Shown: piece by piece, positions 37,690 to 50,023 of the stretch
Position numbering within the stretch: position 1 is the first letter of the stretch
Layout: each line of letters begins with the position of its first letter
NCBI GenBank assembly: GCA_963082975.1
Contig: OY720350.1
Coordinates: 47,756,734 to 47,820,733, forward strand
Direction of reading: 5' to 3'
Length of the DNA: 64,000 bases
Source: Labia minor
Taxonomy: Eukaryota > Arthropoda > Insecta > Dermaptera > Spongiphoridae
Notes under the pieces: generated by a model
Told to the model about the DNA's origin: nothing
Database searches by the model: none
The model's input: only the letters and a program-made list of their open reading frames with translations
Translations under genes and position numbers: made by a program

Positions 37690-38758
37690 CTTTAGAATTT
37701 GTCATGTCTGATTATGCTGTATGTCCGAAAAATTGTGACGTTATAGACTTAAATTTGACTGATTCCATAACTCAAAGAATTATGTATTATAATATTTAAA
37801 TTTTATTTTAATTTCTAATATTCAAATATCATTTCAATTAATAATTTATTCTAAAAGTTCTCATTTTAATTAATTTAATAAAATATTTACATCATATTTA
37901 TCTTAAATTATTTTGTATTTATTCTTAATATATTTGAATATTTCTTCTTTTCTATCTAAAAATAAATAAATAAAATAAAAATAAAAATAAATAAATAAAA
38001 TAAATTTTATCTATGTATAATAAAAAAATAAACAGAAATTATATATTTTTTTTAGTTTTTTATGAATTCACAATATTTTTTTTAAAAAGTCAATTAAAAT
38101 GACTAAATTAAATTTTTTTTTTTGCTTTTAGAAAATTTTATTAATTATTAATTACCATTATAAGAACATAAGTGATTTATAGATTATATAAAAATCAAAA
38201 TCTGATTTTTTAACAAATCATATTAAGGAGTTGTTTTAAATTTTTCTCTTTTTAAATTTGTTTTAAATTCAAATGCTTATATACTATTATTAATTATTTA
38301 AAGGTTTCTTTTTTTATTTTTTTATGTTTAATCAATTCTCTTTTGAAAATTAACTTTCTATTAAATTCAGAAATATGAGTTAAATTATAAGATGTACTTT
38401 AATTTTTAAAATAAACGTTTTATTTGAGAATATTTAGAATAAAATTATATATAATAATAATAATTCTATTCGAATATTTATAATTAGAATCTCTCTCGCT
38501 GTCTTTATTTTAAAATTTAAAAACAGAAATTGTTCTAGACAAATTGAGATATTAGATGTTTCATGTAACTTGGATGGGTAAATGAATTTAACTTAGTAGG
38601 GCTCGCTTAACTTATAAGTTACTTCTAATCTTAAGAGAATATATCAACGCCAAGAAAATTCAATATTTCTGTACACCAGTTATTATGACTCAATTTAAAA
38701 CATATTTAAATTAAAAAAATAAATATTTGAATTTATTTAAACTTTGTATGATTGTGGG

Positions 38759-38808
38759 CGATTAAATGAGTTAAAAAGGTAAAACTAACTTTTTAACTCA
38801 TTTAATCG
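38759..38808. repeat. Perfect 20-bp inverted repeat with 10-base loop
   Basis: CGATTAAATGAGTTAAAAAG and its exact reverse complement flank GTAAAACTAA. Could form a hairpin in RNA; a MITE remnant or a small-RNA hairpin are both possible. Confidence 0.8.
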
Positions 38809-39173
38809 TTTTATAAATCAAATAATTAAAAACCTATTTCATATAGACTTTCAACCAAAAAATACTTATTACTTCGGGAGTAGAGGGGGGAAACTAGTTA
38901 AATAAAAATAATTATGAAATGGACTTAGATAGGCTTAATATATAATTTTTCTCCTTTGTAAACTAGAGTCCTCTAGCGGTAACAAATTCTATAAAAGATC
39001 TTCTGACTACTTAGCGTCAAGATTATTCTCATTTTTATAATAATTTATTTATTAATAAATATATAAATCCAAAAATCACTAAGATTTAAAAAACTTTAAA
39101 TATCTTAACGGTTTTTTTCTGCGTGGCTTTTTGTCCTTATATTACAAGGAAATAGAAAAAGAAGTTAATAAGA

Positions 39174-39376
39174 TATAAATATAAAAATTTTTTATAAAAT
39201 AACGTGTTTCCAATGGACTAAAAAGAATAAAATAATTTTTCTATAAGCCTGACAAAGTTGCGCCCAACGTTTTTCGTTGAATATGAAGCAACTCAGGTTT
39301 ATATAAAAATTATTTTATTCTTTTTAGTCCATTGGAAAAACGTTATTTTATAAAAAAATTTTATATTTATATTATT
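39174..39376. repeat. Long inverted repeat (about 90-bp arms)
   Basis: Left arm from about 39174 to 39265 is complementary to about 39288-39376, including CCAATGGACTAAAAAGAATA and its complement. The loop is about 25 bases (CCCAACGTTTTTCGTTG). Few mismatches; a palindromic MITE is the simplest explanation. Confidence 0.8.
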
Positions 39377-39399
39377 GTATTCTTTTTAGTGAAATTTTA

Positions 39400-40780
39400 A
39401 GATAAATTTATTTAATATAACAAGAGAAATAGAAAAGATGAAGTTATACGAAAATTTACAAATTGAATAAAACAAAAAAATATATTAATCTTCCAAAATT
39501 GATTTTATGACTTTATGTTAAGTAAATGCTATTATTGAATATTAAGTATTATATTATATTTATAAATAAATAATTTTTATAAATGTATATATACATTAAT
39601 ATATATATAATTGTATATTTTATAAATAAATATATATATTGTCTTCATAAAAAAAAGGTTATTCTATTGTTTTGTGTTTCCTTTCTATGGGGGACATATA
39701 TAATGTATAAAAAAAATATATTTTCTCTATACCATCTGAGGGGAAGAAACCCCTCCTCATTGGTGATACAACTGATTAATAAGAATTCATCATTAATTTT
39801 AATGCTATGAAATATTTTTAAATCGTTCAAAATGAAAATCTATAATTATGTTTTAAAATCCGTTGAAAAAAATTAATCGGAGCAATACAAAAGCAGATAG
39901 TTACTAAAAGTAAATAATCGCTAATTAATTACAATTAATTAATTATAATTCAATTATATTTCTTCTATACCTTCTAAGGATCCATTGAAATATCTATAAA
40001 AATTTTCAAAAGTCTATCTAAATAAAAAATCGATGAAAAGTCGATTTCAATTTGTCAAAAGAGCGAACAGACAGAGAGACAGAGAGATAGAAAGACAGGC
40101 GCCAAGTGAAGTTAAGAAAAACGTTATAATATAAAAACGTTATAAAATTGACTGGACCGATTACAATGAAGTTACCCTCTTTCTCTCAATAATATTGTCT
40201 TATACCTCTTTATGAAAATTGAATATAAATTTTATCAATATCTATCCAAAAAATTATAAATTAATTTGTTGATATTTATATATTAAATAGATAAATAAAT
40301 TTAGTAAAAAAATAATTAAATAAACTATTTTTAATTATCTTAATAGCTCACTTCTCTATATAACAAATTTTCTTTAAATGAAATTCTAATATTTCAGAAG
40401 ATATACGATATTTTGAATTAGCTGTAAATCTCTATTGGCATTCGGTGGAATAAAATATTTATACCTACAAACAAATCAAATATTTTTTATCTTATTAATT
40501 TATACATTTACAGAAATTATAAATAATAATTCACTGATATTAGATAAAAAACGGAACGGTTGATGTTGAAATTTAGGAAATTTAGAATTATGAATATTAC
40601 CAAATATTTTAATTCGATTAAGGAAGCGAGATAAGAAAAAAATCATTAAACAACAATTTAACTTTCATTTGGTAAATTTCAAAACAGTAATCAACGAATT
40701 GCATTTTATTAAATACTTATTGTCACAGTATATATTAAAATAAATTATTAATAAATATCTATAAGGGAATTTTGTACTCG
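39400..40780. other. AT-rich DNA, no gene seen
   Basis: Low-complexity sequence with a short GA-rich stretch (40062-40095). Open frames near 39.6-39.8 kb are on both strands and not gene-like. Confidence 0.45.
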
Positions 40781-40782
40781 TC

Positions 40783-40918
40783 ACTGGACGCTCGAACGCT
40801 TGATAACGATTGCAGAAGTGGCAATCGAAACGTTGTGTATATTTTTTGTATTTTTTTAATACATTTACAATAACAAATATCAATATGTGGTTTTATTTAC
40901 AAAATTCCCTTATAAATA
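40783..40918 (+). repeat. Family E repeat, second copy
   Basis: Same blocks as 12048-12200 (TTGATAACGATTGCAGAAG, CAATCGAAACGTTGTGTAT, AATATCAATATGTGG). A short reverse piece of the same motif follows at 40930-40953. Confidence 0.65.
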
Positions 40919-40974
40919 AAAACAATCACATATTGATATTTGTTATTGTAATGTTATTGACCCTGGGAACATAA

Positions 40975-41170
40975 GTTTCTTCTTCTCAGCATTTATGGGC
41001 CACCGAAGAATGGGGGAGACTGCATAACGTGGAATTGCATGACCTCTATGCATCTTCAGACATAATTAGAGTATTAAAAGGGAGAAGGTTGCGATGAGCA
41101 GAAATGGGTGATGAAAGAATGGCGAAAAATATATTGCCTTAAAAAAAAATTTTGGAAAAACAGGCAGAAG
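40975..41170 (+). pseudogene. RTE-type retrotransposon scrap
   Basis: Contains CAGCATTTATGGGCCACCGA, GGAATTGCATGACCTCTATG and ATTAGAGTATTAAAAG, all shared with the RTE tails at 8.1 kb and 20.9-21.5 kb. Reading frame broken. Confidence 0.6.
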
Positions 41171-41479
41171 CCTATAATGAAGATGAAGAAGAAGATTTTA
41201 AAATTAATTACTTTTTTGAAATGTGTAGTCTCATTTGATCACCAAATGGCCTTTTTGATTTTCATTTATAATTTATAATATTCCCTTGATCTCACTCATA
41301 TTCCTACTTCAGAGTATTTGGAAAAATGACCGATGCTCTTAATTTTGGTTGGAATCCTTACTAAATGTGAAAGAATATTTTTATTTGATTTTAAACACAC
41401 CCCTGCTATCTTAAATACTATCTATGCATTTCTCTCTCTCTCTCTAGACTTTGTTTTGATTTTATATCTTATATAATAA

Positions 41480-42214
41480 CTAGCTGCTCCGAGCGCCTTC
41501 CAGGCGCTCTTCACACCTAGACGGGGGCTCCGCCCCCTGTACCCCCGAGTGATACATAGTATTTGGTTGAAAGTCTGTATGTAAAAGGTTTTCATCCATT
41601 TTGTTTCAATCAGTATAAGTAGATAAGACATATATTTGTTTTCTTGGAAAATATATTTTAATTTAATCAACAACAAATTTTCCTAGTACCTAACCTTAAA
41701 ACACAATTCAGTCTCATTATTGTAATACAAAGTTAGAAATATTAAGTTAATATAATTAATATTATTTATTTATTAATACCAATTAATAATATTAATTACT
41801 TATAAATTATAAATAATTCATAATAATAATAAATTGTGATACCAACTTATAGGAATATTAAAATAATATAATTATTATTTTACATATATATGAATATAAT
41901 ATAAATATTTTTAATTTTATTTTAAGAATAGATATATATCTAAAAGGCGGTAACTGTGACGTCACATATATACATTTAAATTAAAAATATTTGAATGTTT
42001 AAGTTTTTATGTAGCGCCATCTGTCGATAGTTTTGTGACACTACAGACTTTTACCAAAATATTACTAATTAAATTAATTTTGGATTTAACTACACTAAAA
42101 CCTTCCCTGGGATGCCCACAACAATCCCTGAAAGTTTCACCGTAATCGGACGGGTAGTTTTTGAGTATTTGACAGGCACACACACACACAGACATTGACT
42201 TTTATATATATAGA
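41480..42214 (-). mobile_element. Family D, non-autonomous Helitron
   Basis: On the minus strand it starts TCTATATATATAAAAG (flanking A) and ends with hairpin GAGCGCCTGGAAGGCGCTC, a spacer and CTAG (flanking T): the Helitron hallmarks. 735 bp. It contains AGATGGCGCTACAT and one TGACGTCA (41957-41964). The short frames inside are not genes. Confidence 0.9.
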
Positions 42215-42599
42215 TAAATTCGTTTCCATAAATCTAAAAAAATTTAAATAATAGAAAATCAGGGAAAGACAAATTGAAAAATTTATTTATACTGAAGATA
42301 CTGAATTGGATTCTAATATCGTATAGCAAGAACAGAAAAATATTTAAATAATCATGATCCAGTTTTATTCTTTTATATTAAATTTAATAAGATATATAAT
42401 ATAATAATACAATGAATGAAATCAGTGATCTAGCATAGGAGAATTTTAACAGACTTTCCGTTGATCATTATTAAGAGTCAACGCCTTTATTTTTATTTAT
42501 TAATTTTAATTTGAAAAGAATTTATTGTCTGTTAATTTCGAGTAAATTTTATCCGATGTTTTTATTTCCTACTTAATTTCATATGGGAGTTTAATTTTT

Positions 42600-42860
42600 G
42601 TGATTGGATGGTATTTAGCGCGGGTCGTGATGTATGCCTTGGTTTGGGCATCGGCGACCCACACGACGTGGGTCCGGGAGGGAGGGGCCCCACGTGGATA
42701 CGTCACAAGGACGCTAAATACACCGGCGGCGAAAACACCAAAACAAGGGACCTCGATCGAGGGACGCCCACCATTTTACACCCACCTCAAGATCAATTGG
42801 TCCAGGGATGACAACGGGAATACCTTGCATTCATTCATAAAATAACAACAACAACAATAA
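42600..42860. other. GC-rich block, possibly the 3' end of a non-LTR retrotransposon
   Basis: About 230 GC-rich bases end in an AAC/AAT repeat (42843-42864), which would fit a retrotransposon tail on the + strand. Two overlapping open frames exist, but neither matches a family I know. Confidence 0.35.
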
Positions 42861-43805
42861 ATATTACTTGGAATGAATAACAGTGTTATTTTGTAGAAAA
42901 AATAGGTCACTCTTTTTCCTGATCGAAAAAGCAAATTCATCTTTGAATATTAACAAATAATCAATTATAATCTAATCTAACTTGATTTAAAAAATTATTT
43001 ATTAATTTTTTTTCAAATTGTGTGTGATATTTAAAAATTAGAAAATTTCAAAATAGAATAATATTAGAATGAGAAATATATTGCTTGTTGACACGATTAT
43101 AAAAATAAATAAATTATGGTATCGTGATTTGAAAGATGATCCGGGAAAAAATAAATTATTCTGAAGACTTTAGAAATGGGAAGGACAATTGTAAACTTTG
43201 AATTCGCTTGAACAGACTTAAGAGGGAAATTATAACGCTTCTTTAAAAATTCCTTGTTAAGCTTTTTTTAATCACTTAAGCAAGTTTATCTTAACCATTT
43301 GGAATTAGATTTCCTTAAAAAAGTTCTGAATATAGTAAGTGTATATATTCTGAAGCTTTAAACGCAGAAACTTAAAATTTACCCATCCATTTAGCCCAAA
43401 ATGCTAAGACCCTTGGTCACACAACATAAGACCCAAAATTCTTTTTCCAATATTCTCTTGAAAATGCTCTTAAATTGAGTGCAGAAATGTCCAGATTCAA
43501 AACTCATTAACTTTTTATAATCAAAACTTTCATAGAAACATAAATAAACATGAAATATATATAGGAGAGAATAATCAATTAAGGGATATGCAGATTTTGC
43601 GATCATAGATAATAGATAAACATCAAAGCTGACCAAATGATATGATTGGTTCTTAATTGCGGCTGTCATCGAAGAGATAATCCATTAATTAATTAATTAA
43701 GATAAATTTCGTTAAATTAAATAAGTGTAGGTAATTGATATTTTGCTAAACAAATTTTAAGTTGATTTTATCTCTAATCTTGCTTATATTTTCATAATAT
43801 AAATT

Positions 43806-44435
43806 AGCTGGAGTGTCTCCACTCGACTATCTCGCAATTTGAATTGGATTAAATAACATAATATATTATTTTTAAATTAAATTTAATTAATTATAAATTA
43901 TAAATAATAAATATTAAACCAGCGCATGTTTGGCTTTTTGTTGATGGCACCATGGCACGTGTTGGCGCGTGAGATTTGCAGTATTAAAAAATTAATTCTG
44001 GTACTTTCAGCAATTCAATCAAGCTGAAATTCTATATATAGCAGTTTTATACAATTATTAATCATGTGAAAAATTATCAAACATATATTTTTATTTTTAC
44101 GGTCACTTTAGAGGAAAAAAAATCAAAACGTTGTAGGTAATGACCCTCTTCCGGTTGACCTACATTTCTCAAAAGTTGATAGAAAACTATGAATTTTGAA
44201 TAATGTCCATGTACCAAATTTCATCATTCTAGCTCAAACCGTTTTTGCGTAATCTTGCCTACATACATACACACACACACACATACACACACACACACAT
44301 ACACAAACACACACAGACATTTTTCTCAACCTTAGTGAAAATGATTCAGGAACCTTCAAAACGTATAAAAACATCAAAATCTCAACATCGAAAATTTTCG
44401 TGATCGCAATACTATCTCTGGCGAGATAGTAAAAA
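43806..44435 (+). mobile_element. Family C, complete copy, Helentron-like
   Basis: 5' AGCTGGAGTGTCTCCACTCG; subterminal repeat ACTATCTCGC (43826-43835) pairs with GCGAGATAGT (44421-44430), which is also one arm of a terminal hairpin (44411-44430). A CA/CATA microsatellite lies in the core (44260-44318). Reference copy for the family. Confidence 0.82.
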
Positions 44436-44439
44436 CTGG

Positions 44440-46720
44440 AAATGCGAATCTCATTCTCCTTCCCCTTGCTCATACACGCTTAAACCAGGAATTAGATATA
44501 AATATTGATATAAATAAAGCTAGTCTTAATTATTAGATTAAATAAGTTTTGCAGGAAGTAATTTTTTAATTATTTTAGTTATTGTCATGACATCAAATCT
44601 CAGAATCTTAAAAAGATTAATTCCATTTTTAGCTAAAAACCAAGAAATAGTTATTTTTTTTATAATTCTAAAGATAAAGATTGGGATAGGTCAAAATATA
44701 TATATTATAATAATAATAATATTTTTACTTAGGAAAATTTTTATCCGATTAAAAACTAATACGATTTTGATTAATCTTAAAATTAATTTTATAATATACT
44801 TATACTTTAATTAACAAAAATTTAATTAAAAGGACAGATTATTTAACTTAAAAAAAACTTAATTCGTGAATTTCAAATAAAATTTTTGAATTCAAAGAGT
44901 CGAAGGTAATAAAAAAAAGATAACCACTATTTACAATTAGGAATATAGAATATGTATTATACGACCTACTGTGTTACGGTCTGTTTAAGGTTTAAGATAT
45001 ATATACCGTTGGAATATTTTATTTTTAATTTTTAAAACTAAAAAATCAAGATTTTAAAGTTTTTTCAATCGTTTTTTTTTTCAAATGTTTATATAGATGG
45101 AGGATTATTTTATGGTCACATGGAAAATAATTTCTTTTTTTTATATGAAAATTTACTATATATGAGAAATAATTAATGTATATTTAATAAAATTAATTAT
45201 ATTATGAATTTTCAAATGGTGTTATAGACTAAATCAAAACTCAGCTTATACACTACTATATTTATTACAAAACCAAAATAAATAATAAAATAAAAAGAAT
45301 GATCGATATGCCAACTTTTACTAGAAACAATTCTTTAATTTTAGCATCAAATGCAGTTTAGTTATGCTATTCAGAATATGTCACTGAATATTTTATTTAT
45401 CTATGCGACAAAGTAGTGGGCGCCCCAACTCAATTTATCTATAATTTATTATTATATAAAGGAATATGATATAGGTGTAAATTGTATAAAAGAATTTATA
45501 AAATATTGTATCCAATAACCTACCTGTAACATAAATATAATATTAAATATTTATTTTTTAGATTAAATTAATTATCTTAATCAAAGGATTTATAAAAATG
45601 ACAGATAAAAAAAAATGTCTGCCGTTGGACAATCAAATTAATTATTATTAATATTAATGAAATAAAAAAACTTTTTTAGATAAATAAGTACGTAGCAAAT
45701 GTTTAGTTAGAGGTAAGGAAATATCACTTGAGTCGTTAAATAATACAAATATCTTCTTTGTTGGTGGTAATATTAGATTTATTTTCAGTCTCAGAAATTT
45801 CTTTATTTCATAAGTTTTAACGAATCATCAACTTAAGAATTTATTTGAGATCTAAACATATTCAGTAGTATTAAAACATAAATTTTATTTAACAATAAAA
45901 AAAAAAATTAAAATAAACAATGCTTTCTATTATATTATATGGGACATTCATTTCAATTTCAATGAATGAAACAGCAAAGAAAATATTTACGAAAACTTTT
46001 AAAACAAAACAAAAAATAAAAACAAAACAAAACAGAGAGAAAATAATATTATTTATTTCAATGTTAATACGGCTTGACGAGTAGGTAGGTAGGTTATAAA
46101 TTTCTACTATTTTTTTCTGTCTATAAAACATGAATGAGTTTGGTCCTTGATTCTTTTGCTTTTAAATATAAGAATTCTTTTTAATAAAAAATCACATGTG
46201 TTTTTAAATATTGTCGACAACAAATAATCATTGTATATGTTTTATAAAAAGATTTGGAATGGTTTTCAAATTGATCGAAGGAAGTATAATAATTTCTTTT
46301 TACTCTCTCAAAATATATTATGATATATTAGAAAAAAATATTTTATTATTATTATTTTATTTAATTTTTACTTTTTTTTTATTTTATTTGGAGAAAATAT
46401 ATTGTTTTAAAAGAAATTGAATAAAAAATATTGAATATTCATATGTGTAAATTGATTTTAAATGGGAAATTCTCTTCAAACTATTATGTGGAGTTAAATA
46501 CGTATATAAAGTGAGAATTCCAAAAAATGAAAATTAACTTATCTGAATAATTTTAATTGAATACATATGAAATTTTAATTATTATAATTGTATAAAATAA
46601 ATCAATAATTATCTATATATCTATCTATCTCTCTATAATGTGGATGTTGTTTCATGCTTTAATTTTTTTGTTAAGAAGAGAAATTATCTCTTCGCGCCAA
46701 TCCCCAAATTGGAGGAACAG
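44440..46720. other. AT-rich intergenic DNA, no gene seen
   Basis: Low-complexity A/T runs; open frames near 44.6, 45.9 and 46.2 kb are made of AT-rich codons and resemble no protein. Confidence 0.45.
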
Positions 46721-46895
46721 CAGGGCCGTCCTAAGATTTTCGGCGCCCGTGGGCTCTTAAAATTTTGCGCCCCTTTTCATAAGAAATTACACAGAATGGT
46801 TAGTAAAAATATATAAACTAATAAAAAATGCCGCCCCCAGAAGGATTGCACCCTAGGGATATAGCCCAATTAGCCCTGTGGTTAGGGGGGCCCTG
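46721..46895. mobile_element. hAT MITE, short copy
   Basis: Starts CAGGGCCGTCCTAAGA and ends GTGGTTAGGGGGGCCCTG; perfect 8-bp duplication AGGAACAG (46713-46720, 46896-46903). Reverse orientation relative to 36979-37403, with a 250-bp internal deletion. Confidence 0.9.
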
Positions 46896-47321
46896 AGGAA
46901 CAGCCAATATAATTACTAACAACTAAATTCAAATAAAATACAATGAACGTTCTATATAAGTAATCTTTCTATAGCAACGTTCTTTATAAGCAACCTCTAA
47001 ACAAGCAACTTTAATTTAGTTCAACTGTTATGTATAAGCAACTTATTTTTTTCAAGCTAAATATTTGAGTTGACTGCTGTTGATAACAACATAACCTCAA
47101 ATTGTATAAAATTCTGTTATTGGAATATGTTTGAGTTTTATTAATTGAAATTATTTTCTGTTAATTAGAATAGTTACTAGAATTTCTGTTAGTTTCTATT
47201 AATTAATTAATATTTTCTAGGCGGTAAGTATTTTTATACTCCTTTTGTCTCTATAAGAAACTTTTTTATTGAAATTGGTTCAAATGAGTTGCCTATATAG
47301 AGAATGTATATAAAATATTTA

Positions 47322-47690
47322 TTAGATTGTTCGGAAAGTAATTTCGTTTTATTTGTAAAATAATGAATAAATTTGCTGACAAAAACTGATCCAGACAATT
47401 TTTTTAACCTCTTCATTTGAAGTAAAGGTTTTCCCTTTATCGTGTTTTTATAAGCTTCAACAGGCCTTCCAGTACGTGGTGCATCTTCGACATCAAAATT
47501 GACTGATCTAAATTTTGCAAACCAGTTCTGGCACTGGCATATTGTCAAAACATCTTGTCCATAATTATCTGTTAATTTCTTTCTGGCTTGAACAACATTT
47601 TTACCTTTTCTATATAAAAGTAAAATATGAAGAAAATGTTACTTATTGCTTTCATATTTAAAAGGGCACCAACCATAAAACTAGTGCGTA
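47322..47690 (-). pseudogene. Mariner element remnant (transposase N-terminus)
   Basis: The end TTAGATTGTTCGGAAAGTAA is a mariner inverted-repeat type. The minus strand reads VVQARKKLTDNYGQ, then CQNWFAKFRS and EDAPRTGRPVEAY, the paired helix-turn-helix region and linker of mariner transposases. The catalytic part is lost. Confidence 0.8.
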
Positions 47691-47749
47691 GAATCAATTG
47701 AACTTTTTCATACACAAGCTCTCCAAACATATAATGATTCTATTTGCTC

Positions 47750-50020
47750 ATAAAACAATATTTCTAAATTATTATAAAGGAAATATAATTTCAATAATTT
47801 AAAATAAAATAGAAAGGATAAAGAAAAATATTAAAAATAAAAAAAAAAATCTAATGAAAAAATTAAAATAAAAAAAAGAAACACTGATTTTATTTTGTAA
47901 ATAAATTTAACCTCATAACCACTCTAAAAAATATCCCTACCACTTCCTGGATAAGCTATAAGACCTAGTTCTCTAATTCTCTGATTCAAGTATAAATAAA
48001 AAATATTTTTCAATTAATACAAAATGATTTTTTACTGATAAAATTAATGACTCTCATTACATAATAATTGGTTAGAATCATAAATGAAATATTTCAAAAG
48101 AAAAAGATTTTGTTCAAACAAACAATCTTCTAATTTAAGGGCGAGGTTGAATAATTTCAATATTATATATGCGTGCAACGTCTGTTTCATTTCGAATTGA
48201 CACCTTTCAACGTACACATTACAATTTAATAACGGTAGATCTGCACGTATAACCACTCAAATTTATAAATAACATTTTCATGAGTGGAATATATTAATTA
48301 TATCTACAATAAATAGCGAAAGTTTTGTTTATTAAATATCATAATATTAGTATTTATGAATTCATATGTGCTCACTGCCCATTTAACGTACAATACACGT
48401 AAAATCCTTAGATAATTGCTTAACTCTGATTATGAATGAATTTTAAAAAGTTATTTGTATTAAATTAAAAAATTTTAATTAATTATTTCACAATATAGAT
48501 GAGTTTGTTTTTAAATTATAATTTTATAATTTTAATCTTTTAAATAAGTATATTTACAAGTATAATTCAATGTTTTGATTAAATACACAATTTTTTTCTA
48601 TGTTGAAATTATTAAATGAAGAATTTATTAAGTGTTATGAAATTTTGTTAAATGTCTATTTTTTGAAGTGCCCTGAATAAGATTGAAACATTTATGATAA
48701 TTAACTAAAATGGTGGTCTGGTGATGTATAAATTATTACTTTATTTATAAACATAAGCTATCTCTGTTTGAATAAACTAACATTGATCCAGGTAGTGATT
48801 TTTATTTTCGACTTTCTTTTACAAAAATAAATAAAGCTATATTAAATAAAATGTTTATTTTTTCAATAATATATATATATATATATTTGTTAAAATCCAG
48901 AACGCACCTAAATTTTGTTTACATGATATTTTTACAAGTTTTATTATAGATAATGAAACTAAATTGTTAAAGAGAGAGATTATATTAAATTAAATAGAAA
49001 AAATATATTAATTAAAATATACAATCTTTTTTTAAGTTTTCATATTTTTTTTTAAATTAAAACAATGAATATTTATAATTTGATTTTTGTATATTATCAT
49101 AATAATCCAAAAAATTAATTAGTTTATTATTATTATATTTTCAGCAGCGTAGATTTAATATAAGATATTGATATAATAAAGGTTTTATTAAACAAGAAAA
49201 ACTACAATACTATTAAACAAGATTCATACATATTTTAAATTGAAAAAACGTATTTTAAAACTAAAAAAAAATACTGAAAATAAATCGAAAATATTCATTT
49301 TTTAATATCTATATATAATATATTAATAATATTGAAATAAATATTTCTATTTTAATAATCAAAAAATATTAGAGATTTAGAAATCCGATGTTTAAAGCCC
49401 AGCCAGAAGTAATAGCATAAATGGAGGCAGATACTCTAAACACACAAAACCCTCACCTCCCTTAAAGATGATTTATTATAATTTCAATAAAAAACATAAA
49501 AAATTAATTTTTTCCGGATTTTTTTTTTAATTCAAGAATACTCATTAAATATTATAATTTAAATGTATTAATGGGAAAAAATTTAATTCTTGAATTATAA
49601 AAGACAATATCTAAACAATTATAAAATAAGAGATTGTCGGTTCTTACAAATTTTTTTTAAATTTTAAAAAAAAATAATATTCTCGACAGTGTTAATCATT
49701 ATAATTTCATTTTAATTGTTAAACAATAAAAAGACGATTAAAAATTTTCATGTTTGTTTTCAGAAAATTCGTTTTTTTTTTATCATCTACAAGAACTTCT
49801 GTTTCGCTTATAAACATAATGAAGAATAATATCTTATTTTTTTGATAATAAATAAAAAAACTCATTTGAATTTCAAAATTTACAATACAATATAGATATC
49901 TCCATTGTTATGTATTTCAAGTATCATATTAATGCTATTTTTTAATAATTTAATGATTATTAATAATTTTGAAAATATACTTCTAGAAATTAGTTAATTT
50001 AGAGATTATCTATCTATCTA
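47750..50020. other. AT-rich intergenic DNA, no gene seen
   Basis: A/T homopolymers and a TA run (48871-48886). The open frame at 48044-48256 (minus) has mixed composition but no recognised domain. Confidence 0.4.
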
Positions 50021-50023
50021 TCT

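Larger units (their letters stand above)
35105..38460 (+). mobile_element. Family F repeat interrupted by a 2.5-kb hAT element
   Basis: The left part (35105-35217) matches 2690-2790: GGTTTTTGTCTGC, CATTGCTCA, GTGACTTTAGAA. The right part from 37690 continues ATTTGTCATGTCTG and, at 38230-38350, the GAGTTGTTTTAAATTTTT block. A partial relative lies inside the insertion at 35925-36040. Confidence 0.6.

Noticed and set aside
42608..42811. 67-codon frame in the GC-rich block
   Set aside because: Two long overlapping frames in GC-rich DNA are expected by composition; no domain supports either.
43391..43669. 92-codon minus-strand frame
   Set aside because: Mixed composition but no recognised domain, no splice or promoter context; not enough to call a gene.
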